NCBI GenBank assembly: GCA_964417895.1
Contig: CAYQJS010000021.1
Location: 15,186-79,185 of the forward strand
DNA from: CAYQJS01 sp964417895
Lineage (GTDB): Bacteria; Chloroflexota; UBA6077; SHYK01
Reading direction: 5' to 3'
Length of the DNA: 64,000 bases
In this document: positions 34,632 through 44,280 of the stretch, piece after piece
How positions within the stretch are numbered: the first letter of the stretch is position 1
Layout: each line of letters begins with the position of its first letter
Translations under genes and position numbers: made by a program
Notes under the pieces: generated by a model
Seen by the model: only the letters and a program-made list of their open reading frames with translations
Databases searched by the model: none
What the model was told of the DNA's origin: nothing

Positions 34632-35363
34632 TCACATGACGCTCTGGCCGGCGTCCACTGTGATGGTCTGTCCGATAACGTGCCGCGAGTCATCACTGAC
34701 GAGGAACAGCACCACCCTCGCCTGGTCTTCCGGCAACGTGACCTGCCCCAGTAAGTTGTGGGACTCCTCACGCAGGATATCACTCCCCACGGGGGACCCC
34801 GTCGGCCCAGGTGCGATGGCGTTGACCCGGATGCCGTGAGGCGCCAGTTGCGCCGCCATGCCCCGGGTGAGTGCGACCACACCAGCTTTGGCCGCCGTAT
34901 AGGCGATACGACGGGTGCCACCCCCGAAGGCTGAGGTGGAGGAGAAGTTGACGATGGCTCCACCGGTCCCCTGCTTCACCATCTGCAGTGCCACATATCT
35001 TGAGCACAGGAAGGTGCCCGTGAGCGTGATGTCCAGCACCTGCCGCCAAGTCTCGTCCGGGAGATCCAAGATTGGCTGCCGATCGGAGATGGCCGCGCAG
35101 TTCACCAGGATGTCAATGTGACCCCACACTTCGACGATCCGCTGCACCATCGCCTGGACGTCCGCCACGTCGCTTACGTCTCCCTCGATGGCAATGGCTT
35201 CGATCCCATCCTCCTTTAGGGCTTCGACCTGCGCTGTGGCTCGCCCGGGGTCCAAATCGAAGATGGCGATCCTTGCACCATTTGTCCCCAGGAGTCCTGA
35301 GACACTCGCCCCAATGTTTCTGCCGCCACCCGTCACGACAGCTACCTTGCCCTGTAGTCCCAC
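34632..35363 (-). CDS. Short-chain dehydrogenase/reductase (SDR)
   Basis: 243 residues from GTG with AAGGAG upstream. Classical SDR: cofactor motif VVTGGGRNIGAS, LVNCAAISD in place of NNAG, catalytic Ser in VNFSSTSAFGG, YTAAK and the post-motif IRVNAIAPGPTGSP. It oxidises or reduces a hydroxyl/keto group with NAD(P). Its neighbours (amidohydrolases, solute-binding protein, hydroxyacyl-CoA dehydrogenase) fit a shared catabolic pathway with unknown substrate. Confidence 0.9.
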   Translation of the reverse strand: MGLQGKVAVVTGGGRNIGASVSGLLGTNGARIAIFDLDPGRATAQVEALKEDGIEAIAIEGDVSDVADVQAMVQRIVEVWGHIDILVNCAAISDRQPILDLPDETWRQVLDITLTGTFLCSRYVALQMVKQGTGGAIVNFSSTSAFGGGTRRIAYTAAKAGVVALTRGMAAQLAPHGIRVNAIAPGPTGSPVGSDILREESHNLLGQVTLPEDQARVVLFLVSDDSRHVIGQTITVDAGQSVM

Positions 35364-35408
35364 GGCGTCGCTCTCCTTCGGCCTGTGAGCCCTTCTCCTG
35401 AACTGTGG

Positions 35409-37118
35409 CTACGACCCAAGGTCCCAGAGATGGGCGTTGAAGGTCTTCGCCAAGGAGTTGCTAGGGAAGACGTTCTTGACCTTGTTGTTGACGAGAGTGG
35501 TCCACGACTCGTAGTAAAAACCGATGAAGGTCACCTGGTCGGTCGTATGGCGCACGAACTCCCCCAGGGCGCGGGCACGCTCGTTTAGCGGAATCGTTGT
35601 AGCCCAGCGGTCGAGCGCAGCATCCACCTGGGGATGGGCGTAGCGAGCCCGATTGTTTCCCCGGAACCCGTTCTCCCGCGTGGCGATGTTCGAGCTATGG
35701 AAGTAGGGCTGCATCCCCGGGGTGTCCCCCTTTATGCCCCTGACCAGGAAGGCAGGGAACGGAGCCATGAGGCTCGCGTCCCGGGCCTGTTGAAAGGGGA
35801 TGAGCTTGAGCTGCGCGTCTATCCCCGCCTTACGCCAGTAATCGGTGGAGACGATGGTTCCCCGTACCCGCTCCTCCTCCTCCTGCACCCCCCAGTGCTC
35901 GAAGCTGATCCGCTGCCCGGCCGCGTCTTCGTAGAACCCATCGCTACTCTTGCGATACCCGATCTCCTCCATCAATTGGGCGGTCTCACGTGGGTCGTAG
36001 TCGTACTTGACGATGAACGACTGAATGAGGTCGTATTCGGGCATCACCGGACCGACCGGGCTGTGGGCTATGCTGCTCCGACCCATCATGATGGTCTGCA
36101 CCATCTCCTCGCGATCGAGGGCATGAATCAAAGCACGGCGAAACCGGACGTCCAGCACCAGCGGAAGGGCTGGCTCCAGCATTTGAGGCATCGTCGCCAC
36201 CGTGCTCGAGGGGTAGGGGCTCAGGATGGCGGCCCCGTCGCGCCACTGCCCCATGAGCGACACGACCTGGTCGGGCGCGAGGTTCGCACTCATGGTCTGG
36301 TCGACCGTTCCTGCCAGAAGGTTCGCCGTGAGGGTCGCTGGGTCTGGGATGAACCTGATCTCGACCACATCCAGCTTTGGTCGGCCGAGCACATAGCCGT
36401 CGAAGGCATCCAGAACGACGTGACTCCCACGGTCGTATTCCCTTACTTTGAATGGGCCCGCGCCTACCCACGCTTCGCCCCAGTATGGGTGGTCCAGAAG
36501 TCTTTCCTTTTGCCCCCGATACGGCTGCTCCAACAGGTGCCGTGGCATCAAACGGTCCGGGTGGCCAAACATCGAGATGGCCTCGATATAGGTCTGCTTC
36601 CATGTCACGACGACCGTCGTGGGATCGGAAGCCTCGACGCTGTCGATTAACCGATACCCAGCATGGGCGGCAATGGTCGTCGCGGGGTCAGTCTGAACCT
36701 GAGTCCCGAAGACAAAATCGTCCGCCGTGATTGGCGTTCCATCGTGCCAGCGAGCGTCCTGCCGGATCTTCCACGTGGTCTCCATTCTGCCATCGTCAAA
36801 GAGCTTCCAGAGCCCATTTTCAAGGGAGGGGACAGCCTGGGCGAGCTGGGCGTAGACGTCCCTTCCGTCGGTCTGAGCCAGGCCGGCATGGACGAGCTGC
36901 TCGATGTCATCCCCGTCCGACTGGGGGATGTGATTGCTCATGGCAGCAATCTGCGGACGCATGAACGCCACGACAACGCGCTTGGGTCCCTGAGGCTGGG
37001 TCTGGCCTGCGGCCCCAACACCGGCGTTAGAACCAGGCGCCGCCGGCGCTGGAGCACAGGCGGTCAGCACGAGAGCCACGGTCAAAGACAGCACGACGAC
37101 TCTCTTGGAGAATCCCAC
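35409..37118 (-). CDS. ABC transporter substrate-binding lipoprotein, family 5
   Basis: 569 residues from GTG with AAGGAG upstream. The lipobox is VALVLTAC, so it should be anchored outside the membrane. The family-5 signature is seen in DGRMETTWKIRQDARWHDGT and PITADDFVFG; the later RRALIHALDREEMVQTIMMG is also typical. Family-5 proteins bind oligopeptides, nickel or other small solutes. No permease or ATPase genes are adjacent, so it must share a transporter or act independently. It is between the SDR and an amidohydrolase. Confidence 0.9.
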   Translation of the reverse strand: MGFSKRVVVLSLTVALVLTACAPAPAAPGSNAGVGAAGQTQPQGPKRVVVAFMRPQIAAMSNHIPQSDGDDIEQLVHAGLAQTDGRDVYAQLAQAVPSLENGLWKLFDDGRMETTWKIRQDARWHDGTPITADDFVFGTQVQTDPATTIAAHAGYRLIDSVEASDPTTVVVTWKQTYIEAISMFGHPDRLMPRHLLEQPYRGQKERLLDHPYWGEAWVGAGPFKVREYDRGSHVVLDAFDGYVLGRPKLDVVEIRFIPDPATLTANLLAGTVDQTMSANLAPDQVVSLMGQWRDGAAILSPYPSSTVATMPQMLEPALPLVLDVRFRRALIHALDREEMVQTIMMGRSSIAHSPVGPVMPEYDLIQSFIVKYDYDPRETAQLMEEIGYRKSSDGFYEDAAGQRISFEHWGVQEEEERVRGTIVSTDYWRKAGIDAQLKLIPFQQARDASLMAPFPAFLVRGIKGDTPGMQPYFHSSNIATRENGFRGNNRARYAHPQVDAALDRWATTIPLNERARALGEFVRHTTDQVTFIGFYYESWTTLVNNKVKNVFPSNSLAKTFNAHLWDLGS

Positions 37119-37162
37119 CTTACAATCTCCTTTCAGGCGCTTCTGGCCAGAATTCCGCCTCG

Positions 37163-38239
37163 CTATGCGTCCCGTCCGTAAAAGCGCAGAGCGTTCTCTG
37201 CGAGGAGCGCCGCCTTCGCGCCTTCGTCAACATCGGTACGTTCCAGCAGCTCATCGACTTCGTGCCGACAGAACTCCGCGCTCGTGTTCTCATGTGGGAA
37301 GTCAGTTGCGAAGAGAAACGGTTCGGCTCCAGCCCGCTGCACGGCATATCCCAGGCTCTCGTCGTCTACGTCGAACCCGACGTAGATCCGCCCCTCTCGC
37401 ACGTGCCGTCGAAAGTACGCGCTCGCTTTCTCTCCAGGTTGAGGGCTCCCTGGCACTGGGTTGCCCTCCCGGTCGTCCTGCAGATGGCTTGGGTAGGACC
37501 GGTCCAGGCGGTCCATGATGAATGGCACCCAACCCGCGCCTCCTTCCAGGTAGGCCACCCGCAGACCGGGAAACTGGTCGAACACGCCGTGAGTCAGCAT
37601 GCCGACGCACTGGATCAGGACAGTCAGCGGGTGACCCAGTGCGTGCGCACCGTAAAACGTGCTGAAGGAATCGACGGCCGCCAGACGGTGATGGGAGCCG
37701 CCATGAACAGCGAGCGGGCAGCGTAGTCGCTGAGCTGCCTCATAGATAGGCCAGAACATCCGGTCCCCCAGATGGGCTTTGAGTCCTTCTCCGTTCGAGG
37801 CGAGCATTCCACCGCTCATGCCCAAACCTTCGACCGCCCGGTGCAGCTCGTCGACCGCCGCGCTCACCTCCTGCAGCGGAAGGATAGCCATTGCACCCAA
37901 CCGAGGACTTTGACTTATGTAGCGCTCGTGGACCCAGTTGTTGTAGGCCTGGCACGCGGCAATGGCCCACTCTGGATCGATGACTCGTCCGATAGACAAT
38001 CCATTGGTCGGGTACATCACAGTCCATTCGATGCCTGTCTCGTCCAGGAACTCGACCCACTCCGCCGCGTCGGGAGCCCTCGGCTTGGCAGTACCCCCTG
38101 CGGCATTGCGGCTTTTTCTGAAGTGCTGGCCATGTAGGTGGTCGAGTGCCGGGAAAACGTCCTTCGAGCCGTTTGGCATGAACTTCGCGATCTCATCGTT
38201 GTTTTCCCGAATGTGCCCATCCGCATCGATCACGCGCAT
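37163..38239 (-). CDS. ACMSD-like amidohydrolase (Amidohydro_2)
   Basis: 358 residues; AAGGAG lies 8 nt before its ATG. TIM-barrel metal-dependent hydrolase: N-terminal MRVIDADGHI metal motif, mid-chain LAVHGGSHH, FPGLRVAYLEGGAGWVPFIM and the C-terminal Asp in FATDFPHEN. The family hydrolyses or decarboxylates ring-derived acids. It is a close paralogue of the gene at 41292-42371 (same HGGSHH, same YLEGGA-WVPF segment). Substrate unknown. Part of the leftward cluster. Confidence 0.88.
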   Translation of the reverse strand: MRVIDADGHIRENNDEIAKFMPNGSKDVFPALDHLHGQHFRKSRNAAGGTAKPRAPDAAEWVEFLDETGIEWTVMYPTNGLSIGRVIDPEWAIAACQAYNNWVHERYISQSPRLGAMAILPLQEVSAAVDELHRAVEGLGMSGGMLASNGEGLKAHLGDRMFWPIYEAAQRLRCPLAVHGGSHHRLAAVDSFSTFYGAHALGHPLTVLIQCVGMLTHGVFDQFPGLRVAYLEGGAGWVPFIMDRLDRSYPSHLQDDREGNPVPGSPQPGEKASAYFRRHVREGRIYVGFDVDDESLGYAVQRAGAEPFLFATDFPHENTSAEFCRHEVDELLERTDVDEGAKAALLAENALRFYGRDA

Positions 38240-38323
38240 ATTTGGCTCTCCTTTCTTTTCGGCTGATCGATAAGACCGCGTTGTCCTCGACTGAATCCTC
38301 CGGACCCTTCACGGGCTCCGCCC

Positions 38324-39421
38324 CTAGATCCCGTAGAAGCGCCGCGGGTTGTCCTCCAGGATCTTGCGCGCAACCTCGGCGGGGATCTCCCCGGACGCCC
38401 CTCGCTGCTCGACGATGTCCAGGGCCCGCAGCTCCGCCGACGCGTCGGCGTGTGTGTAATCCGTTCCGACGAGGAGGCTATCCTCCGTCCCAAACTGCAG
38501 GATGTACGGCAGGTCATCCTGGCTCTGGCAGGCTACGTAGATACGGTTCGGGCGGAACAGATCGAGCTGCTTGGCGTCGAGGGGCCGGTGGGCCTGGCGG
38601 TTGAGACCGGCCAGCCGGCGCGACAGCGAAAATGGCACCCAGGACGCGGACGCTTCGATGAAGCCGACCCGGAGGGCAGGGAACTGCTGCATGACACCCG
38701 ATGCCATGAGGGGCTCGAACGCCATCACGGCGGTGATGGGGTCCGCTGCGCGCAACGATGGGACAGGCCCCTCGGTGCCCGTATGGATGCACATGGGGAT
38801 GTCGAGTCGGCTGGCCTTCTCGTAGAGGGGGAAAAAGTAGGGGTCGTCGACGGCTCGTCCCCCGCACTCAACGCCCTTCTTGAATACCCCGCAGGCGCCA
38901 TGGTCCTTCGCCCACCGAAGCTCCTCGAGCGCCTTGTCCATGGTCAAGAGCGGGAGCACAGCCACCCACCGTAGCCGTCCGTGCGTTTGATCGGTCCGCG
39001 CGGCGATCCAGCGGCTGTAGGACCGCGCGAGCGCCAGCTCGACCTCCGGCCGTCCGATGAACGAGGCGTTGATGAACGTCGTGGGGTACAGAACCTGCAC
39101 GTCGATGCGCAGCTCGTCCAGGTGCCTCACGCGGGCATCGACGTCCAGGAGCTGACTCGTGGCCGCCGTCGTTCCGGTGCGCGGGTAATCGCGCACCGGA
39201 CGCCGGTAGATCTCACCGTCGACCAGCCACCCATCCGAGGGAGGCGGCCGGAACTCACGAGGTCTCGTAGTGACGGCAGCGCCGGGACTGCTCGCTCGAA
39301 GCCGACTCGCGGCGGTCGCCGGCTCGACACTGACCGGCTTGAACCGGCTCTCGCTCGGCTCGATGTATTCCCAGGTGTCTTCCGTCTCGTCGACGTGGGC
39401 ATCCGCGTCAATCCGGAACAT
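38324..39421 (-). CDS. ACMSD-like amidohydrolase (divergent member)
   Basis: 365 residues. It keeps MFRIDADAHVDETEDTWEY, MCIHTGTEG (mid metal His), FPALRVGFIEASASWVPFSL, the C-terminal Asp in VGTDYTHAD and the end ARKILEDNPRRFYGI. The central part differs from the two close paralogues, so another substrate is likely. A fragment of a similar protein sits at 42402-42536. It lies between a solute-binding protein gene and another amidohydrolase, all leftward. Confidence 0.88.
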   Translation of the reverse strand: MFRIDADAHVDETEDTWEYIEPSESRFKPVSVEPATAASRLRASSPGAAVTTRPREFRPPPSDGWLVDGEIYRRPVRDYPRTGTTAATSQLLDVDARVRHLDELRIDVQVLYPTTFINASFIGRPEVELALARSYSRWIAARTDQTHGRLRWVAVLPLLTMDKALEELRWAKDHGACGVFKKGVECGGRAVDDPYFFPLYEKASRLDIPMCIHTGTEGPVPSLRAADPITAVMAFEPLMASGVMQQFPALRVGFIEASASWVPFSLSRRLAGLNRQAHRPLDAKQLDLFRPNRIYVACQSQDDLPYILQFGTEDSLLVGTDYTHADASAELRALDIVEQRGASGEIPAEVARKILEDNPRRFYGI

Positions 39422-39485
39422 CGCTCATCCTCTCTCCGGCGCTATCGCAGTGGATGGCGGCCACGCAGGGGTTGACGTTCAGCGC

Positions 39486-41195
39486 CTACGACTTGTCCCA
39501 CTGGAAGACGTTCCAGCCGGGGTTCGTCGCGCTGATGTCACCCTTCACTGCCTTGCCCATCACGACCGCCTGGACCTCCCAGTACACCGGCATGAGGGCG
39601 ACGTCCCCCATGAGCTGCTGGATGTGCTCACGCCGAAGCGGAATCTGCTCTCTCGGATCGACCGTCGCCGTCAACTGTGCCAGCAGCTCGTCCGCCCTCG
39701 GGTTCTGGTAGGCAGCGCGGTTCCGCCCGCTCCAGCGATTCGCCGTCGACGCGACATCCCGACCGTTGAATCGCTCGGCCATCGTATCGACGCTCGTGCC
39801 GGTCATCTCGATGGTGGGAAAGGTCGACTGGTATTCCCGGTCCTCCGAGCGAGCGGGCGGGACGGGATTCGGGCGGGCGTCGGCACCGATCGCTTTCCAG
39901 TCACCGGCCACCAGTGTGGCGGACCGTGCGTCCGTCTGGGGAATGGACCAGACCTCCACCTCGAATCGCTCCCCACTGGGTTGATGCACCAGCACCCCAT
40001 CGGGGCCACGGGTCCATCCAGCCTGGGCCAGAAGGTCCTGGGCGCCTGCAGGGTCGTATGGGTACTGGGGGATGGCCGACTCCACGGCGGGGCGCAGCGG
40101 GTCAGTGGGCGCATACCAGCTATCGGCGATTGGCGCCAGCCCGTGACTCATCACCTCTGCGAGTCCCGCACGGTTGATTGCTCGGTAGAGAGCTTCGCGC
40201 ACGGTCCGGTTCGGGATGCCGTTGACGGGTCGCGCGAACTCGGGCCGGAACTGCAGCTCGCCATAGACCACCCGGGACACCGGTTCGATGCGGACGGTGT
40301 CGCCCGTTCCCTCCCAGCGCTGCTTCAACTGGAGTGCGGCGTCGGTTGCGACCCCCGGCGGCGGGATCAAGTCGATGGCCCCCGCGAGGGCGTTCGCGAC
40401 CATCACATTGCTATCCCTGACGAATTGGACGGTCATCCCATCCAGTGGCGGACGACCCTGGTAATAGCCGTCGAAGCGCGCCATCTCGATGAAGGAGCCC
40501 TGTTCCCATTTCACGAGTCGATACGGGCCCAGGCCGATGAATTCCGTGGTGAAGCGTGGACTGCTGATGAAGGCCGCCTTGTTTGTCTGATACAGGTCCT
40601 CTAGCAGGTGCTTCGGCATCGGGGTCAGACCACGAGCCTGGTCAGCCGAGACCAGGATCCCGGACCAGTGCACGATGAACGTCTGGGGGTCTGGGGCCGT
40701 GGCCGACTCCATATTCCGCCGCTCGACCCCGTAGGCATGGGGAAGATCCGGGTCCTTGTGAAGCGTGAAGGAGAACAGGAGGTCGGCGCTCGTGAAGGGC
40801 GTGCCATCGTGCCATTTGACCCCCTGCTGGAGCTTCCACGTCATATCCATGGTGCCGTCCGGATTGACGCGCCACGTGCCCTTCTCGACCGACGGCACCT
40901 CCAGGGCGAGCTGCGGGCGCACGACCCAGCGGTCGTCCTGGATCGTCAAGTGGTCGTGGAGAAAGTACCGCACGACGCCTGCTCCATCCGCACTTCCGCC
41001 CTGGCCGGTGAAGCCTTCAAAGGTCGCGGGCTCGCGGAGAAAGGCAATGGTCAGCACCTTCGGCACCGCCGCGGGCCCGCTCTCCACCGGGGCGGCACCG
41101 CCTGCGAGAGGGCTCGACGGCGGTGCGCATGCGCTCAGGAGCAGCACAAGCCCTGCGAACGGCGCCAGCGTCAGGAATCTCCCACGCTTTTGCAT
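39486..41195 (-). CDS. ABC transporter substrate-binding lipoprotein, family 5
   Basis: 569 residues from ATG 41195, chosen because AAGGAGG lies 5 nt upstream; the open frame to 41279 is unsupported. The lipobox LVLLLSAC follows a short basic N-terminus. DGTMDMTWKLQQGVKWHDGT and PFTSADLLFSFTLH are the family-5 signature, and TVREALYRAINRAGLAEVM is typical of the second lobe. It is paralogous to the gene at 35409-37118. Again no permease is adjacent. It lies 96 bp after an amidohydrolase. Confidence 0.9.
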   Translation of the reverse strand: MQKRGRFLTLAPFAGLVLLLSACAPPSSPLAGGAAPVESGPAAVPKVLTIAFLREPATFEGFTGQGGSADGAGVVRYFLHDHLTIQDDRWVVRPQLALEVPSVEKGTWRVNPDGTMDMTWKLQQGVKWHDGTPFTSADLLFSFTLHKDPDLPHAYGVERRNMESATAPDPQTFIVHWSGILVSADQARGLTPMPKHLLEDLYQTNKAAFISSPRFTTEFIGLGPYRLVKWEQGSFIEMARFDGYYQGRPPLDGMTVQFVRDSNVMVANALAGAIDLIPPPGVATDAALQLKQRWEGTGDTVRIEPVSRVVYGELQFRPEFARPVNGIPNRTVREALYRAINRAGLAEVMSHGLAPIADSWYAPTDPLRPAVESAIPQYPYDPAGAQDLLAQAGWTRGPDGVLVHQPSGERFEVEVWSIPQTDARSATLVAGDWKAIGADARPNPVPPARSEDREYQSTFPTIEMTGTSVDTMAERFNGRDVASTANRWSGRNRAAYQNPRADELLAQLTATVDPREQIPLRREHIQQLMGDVALMPVYWEVQAVVMGKAVKGDISATNPGWNVFQWDKS

Positions 41196-41291
41196 CCGAG
41201 CCTCCTTCTTTGCTCGCTCAGTTCCTGGCGGGGCTGAACGGATTGACGACCAAAGCAGAGGCGTCACGGCGGCGCCCATTGACCCCGGTGA

Positions 41292-42371
41292 TCATGAGCC
41301 GGTCCCTTGGCCATAAAACCGCAGGGCATTGCCGCCGAGCACCGCCTCCTTGCTCTGCTGCGTGAGGTCGTCCCGTTCGAGAAGCTCCTCGATCTCGCCG
41401 CGACACATGCGCGCGGTGCGGCGCTCATGGGGGAAATCACTCGCGTACAGGAAGGCCTCCGCGCCGGCTCGCTGGACAGCATTACCGAGGCCATCGTCGT
41501 CGACGTCGAATCCCACGAAAACCCGCCCGTCCTTTACGAGCCGCTTGAAGTATTCGCTGGGCATTTCGCCTGGCTTGGGCGCGTAGGCGATCTGCCCGTC
41601 AAGGTTCACCTGGGCGTGGCCCTCGTGGTACGCCCGGTCCAGCCGGTCCATGACGAACGGCACCCAGCTCGCTCCGCCCTCCAAATACCCGACGCGCAGG
41701 CCCGGGAAGCGGTCGAACACCCCATGGGAGAGCATGCCGGCGGCCTGAACCATGACGCCGAACGGATGGCCCAGCGCATTGACCGGGTAATACACACTGA
41801 AGGTGTCCATGCCGAGGTGATGGTGGGATCCGCCGTGGACCGCCAGGGAGCAGCCCAACCTCTCCGCTTCCTGATACAGGGGCCAATAGATCTTTGACCC
41901 CAGATGCGCCTTGATGCCCTCGCCGTTAGAAGGCAGCATGGCCCCGCACATTCCGAGTTCGGTGACTGCCCGGTTGAGCTCCGCCACGGCGGCTTCGACG
42001 TCCTGGATGGGGACGAGCGCCATCCCCATGATTTTGGGGTTGCCCGCCGTAAATTTCTCGTACAGCCAGCTATTGTAGGCCCGACACACCGCGGCCGCGT
42101 AGTCCTCGGACGTGATGCGCCCGACCGCAAGTCCCATGGTGGGATAGAGCACGGTCCAGGCAATTCCCGTTTCATCCAAGAAATCGACCCATTCGCGGGG
42201 GCCAATCTTCCTGCCGCGCTCCTGGGGGACGTCAGGCCTCAAGAAGTTCTGGTGGAGGTGATCAAGCCGCGGGAACAGGCTCCCATGCTGGTTCCCTCTG
42301 GGCATGTGTCTGTTGATCTCATCCAACCACGATCCTTCAGAAATGTGGCCGTCCGCATCGATGATCTGCAT
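41292..42371 (-). CDS. ACMSD-like amidohydrolase (Amidohydro_2)
   Basis: 359 residues from ATG with GAGGAGAG upstream. Metal-site segments are MQIIDADGHI, LAVHGGSHHH and YASDFPHER; LRVGYLEGGASWVPFVMDRL is shared with 37163-38239, its closest paralogue here. It is first of the intact leftward catabolic genes, just left of the CRISPR island. The pair of near-identical enzymes may act on related substrates or reflect recent duplication. Confidence 0.88.
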   Translation of the reverse strand: MQIIDADGHISEGSWLDEINRHMPRGNQHGSLFPRLDHLHQNFLRPDVPQERGRKIGPREWVDFLDETGIAWTVLYPTMGLAVGRITSEDYAAAVCRAYNSWLYEKFTAGNPKIMGMALVPIQDVEAAVAELNRAVTELGMCGAMLPSNGEGIKAHLGSKIYWPLYQEAERLGCSLAVHGGSHHHLGMDTFSVYYPVNALGHPFGVMVQAAGMLSHGVFDRFPGLRVGYLEGGASWVPFVMDRLDRAYHEGHAQVNLDGQIAYAPKPGEMPSEYFKRLVKDGRVFVGFDVDDDGLGNAVQRAGAEAFLYASDFPHERRTARMCRGEIEELLERDDLTQQSKEAVLGGNALRFYGQGTGS

Positions 42372-42401
42372 AGGTCTCTCTCCTCATGGCATCGAGGGCA
42401 T

Positions 42402-42536
42402 TTATAGCCCATAGAAACGTCGCGGGTTGTCGTCTAGGATCTTGCGGGCCGCCTCCGCTGGGATCTCACCTTTCACGCCCCGCTGCTCGATGATGTTCAG
42501 AGCGTCGAGTTGGTGCGTGTCATCGTGATGAGAGTA
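42402..42536 (-). pseudogene. 3' fragment of an amidohydrolase gene beside the CRISPR array
   Basis: The minus-strand frame ending at TAA 42402 reads about 44 residues closing IIEQRGVKGEIPAEAARKIL then DDNPRRFYGL. This matches the end of the amidohydrolase at 38324 (IVEQRGASGEIPAEVARKIL, DNPRRFYGI). Homology stops near 42536 and the first CRISPR repeat begins at 42573, so the 5' nine-tenths of the gene is missing. Confidence 0.8.
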
Positions 42537-43443
42537 ACGCACGCACTCGACGCGCCGCATCGATCGGTTTGGGTTTCAATCCTCGCCCCGCTCGCTCGCG
42601 GGGCGCAACACCTCAACGGGCAGGTAGGCCGTCGGGTCGGTCATCGCGTTTCAATCCTCGCCCCACTCGCTCGCGGGGCGCAACCCGGCGGTTTATTGCC
42701 GCATCCTGTTGCGCTGTGCGGTTTCAATCCCCGCCCCGCTCACGAGCGGGGCGCGACACGCTTGTAGCGCCTCGACAACCTGGGCCAGGGGGGTTTCAAT
42801 CCCCGCCCCGCTCGTGAGCGGGGCGCGACTTGGAAGCTGGTAGTGCTTCCCCCGTCTGGCTGCCCTGTTTCAATCCCCGCCCCGCTCGTGAGCGGGGCGC
42901 GACGACTGACGAAACTTGGAATCCCACAACGGGCTGCACGTTTCAATCCCCACCCCGCTCGTGAGCGGGGCGCGACGATCGGGGCCGCGCACGACACAGA
43001 ATCCCTCTTCTTCGTTTCAATCCCCACCTCGCTCGTGAGCGGGGCGCGACGCGGTCTGCGAGAGCTGAGCGGATCGCGACGTCGCAGTTTCAATCCCCAC
43101 CCCGCTCGTGAGCGGGGCGCGACGCGATCAACTGCCGTCCCTCCGGGTGGACCGGCGGGTTTCAATCCCCACCCCGCTCGTGAGCGGGGCGCGACCTGGG
43201 CGTGGTGCTGTTCCTCGGTGACCTGGCCTGGTTTCAATCCCCACCCCGCTCGTGAGCGGGGCGCGACGTGCTAACGAGAAATGGGCCAGCCTCCTTGGCG
43301 GCGTTTCAATCCCCACCCCGCTCGTGAGCGGGGCGCGACACTCCCGGATCATGGATTCGAGCACGCTCGGTCGACGTTTCAATCCCCGCCCCGCTCGTGA
43401 GCGGGGCGCGACACTCCCGGATCATGGATTCGAGCACGCTCGG

Positions 43444-43543
43444 NNNNNNNNNNNNNNNNNNNNNNNNNNNNNNNNNNNNNNNNNNNNNNNNNNNNNNNNN
43501 NNNNNNNNNNNNNNNNNNNNNNNNNNNNNNNNNNNNNNNNNNN
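43444..43543. other. Scaffold gap (100 N) inside the array
   Basis: Exactly 100 N. The spacer cut by the gap (starting ACTCCCGGATCATGG) equals the preceding spacer up to the gap and resumes with its last five bases (TCGAC) after it. The two contig ends probably stop in the same spacer. Confidence 0.95.
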
Positions 43544-44270
43544 TCGACGTTTCAATCCCCGCCCCGCTCGTGAGCGGGGCGCAACCCGAGCCATTCTGCA
43601 TCACGCCCCCGGCCAATGTAGTTTCAATCCCCACCCCGCTCGTGAGCGGGGCGCAACGCAGGACCAGGAGTGCGATCAGGGCCGTCACGCCTAGTTTCAA
43701 TCCCCGCCCCGCTCGTGAGCGGGGCGCAACGGGCGCGCGCTCGGGCTCTGGTGATCTGAGCGAAGTTTCAATCCCCACCCCGCTCGTGAGCGGGGCGCAA
43801 CGGCTAACGCCGATCTGCTGGGCGAGCCATGTATAGCGTTTCAATCCCCACCCCGCTCGTGAGCGGGGCGCAACCCAGAGGACACGGATGTTGAACTGGG
43901 CGAGTCCTGGGTTTCAATCCCCGCCCCGCTCGTGAGCGGGGCGCGACCTCCTGGATGTCTCGATCCAGCCAATACTCAGCGTTTCAATCCCCGCCCCGCT
44001 CGTGAGCGGGGCGCGACGCATTATGCTCGCACAAAACACCACGTCGAGAACACGTTTCAATCCCCGCCCCGCTCGTGAGCGGGGCGCGACCGTCGAGAGC
44101 GTGGAGGCAAGCCGAGCGGCAGATTCGTTTCAATCCCCGCCCCGCTCGTGAGCGGGGCGCGACGTCGGCAGCCGGTGGATGAGCCGATGACTCTCGAGTT
44201 TCAATCCCCGCCCCCCCGGTAGCGGGGCGCGACCCGGGGGCCGGCATGGGGGGAAGTCCGGGGTCTCCAG

Positions 44271-44280
44271 NNNNNNNNNN
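44271..44280. other. Short gap (10 N) with near-duplicate flanks
   Basis: The two spacers before the gap (44164-44197, 44234-44270) recur after it (44287-44320, 44358-44394) with scattered mismatches. The repeats at 44198 and 44321 are uniquely degraded. This looks like overlapping low-quality contig ends, not biology. Confidence 0.85.
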
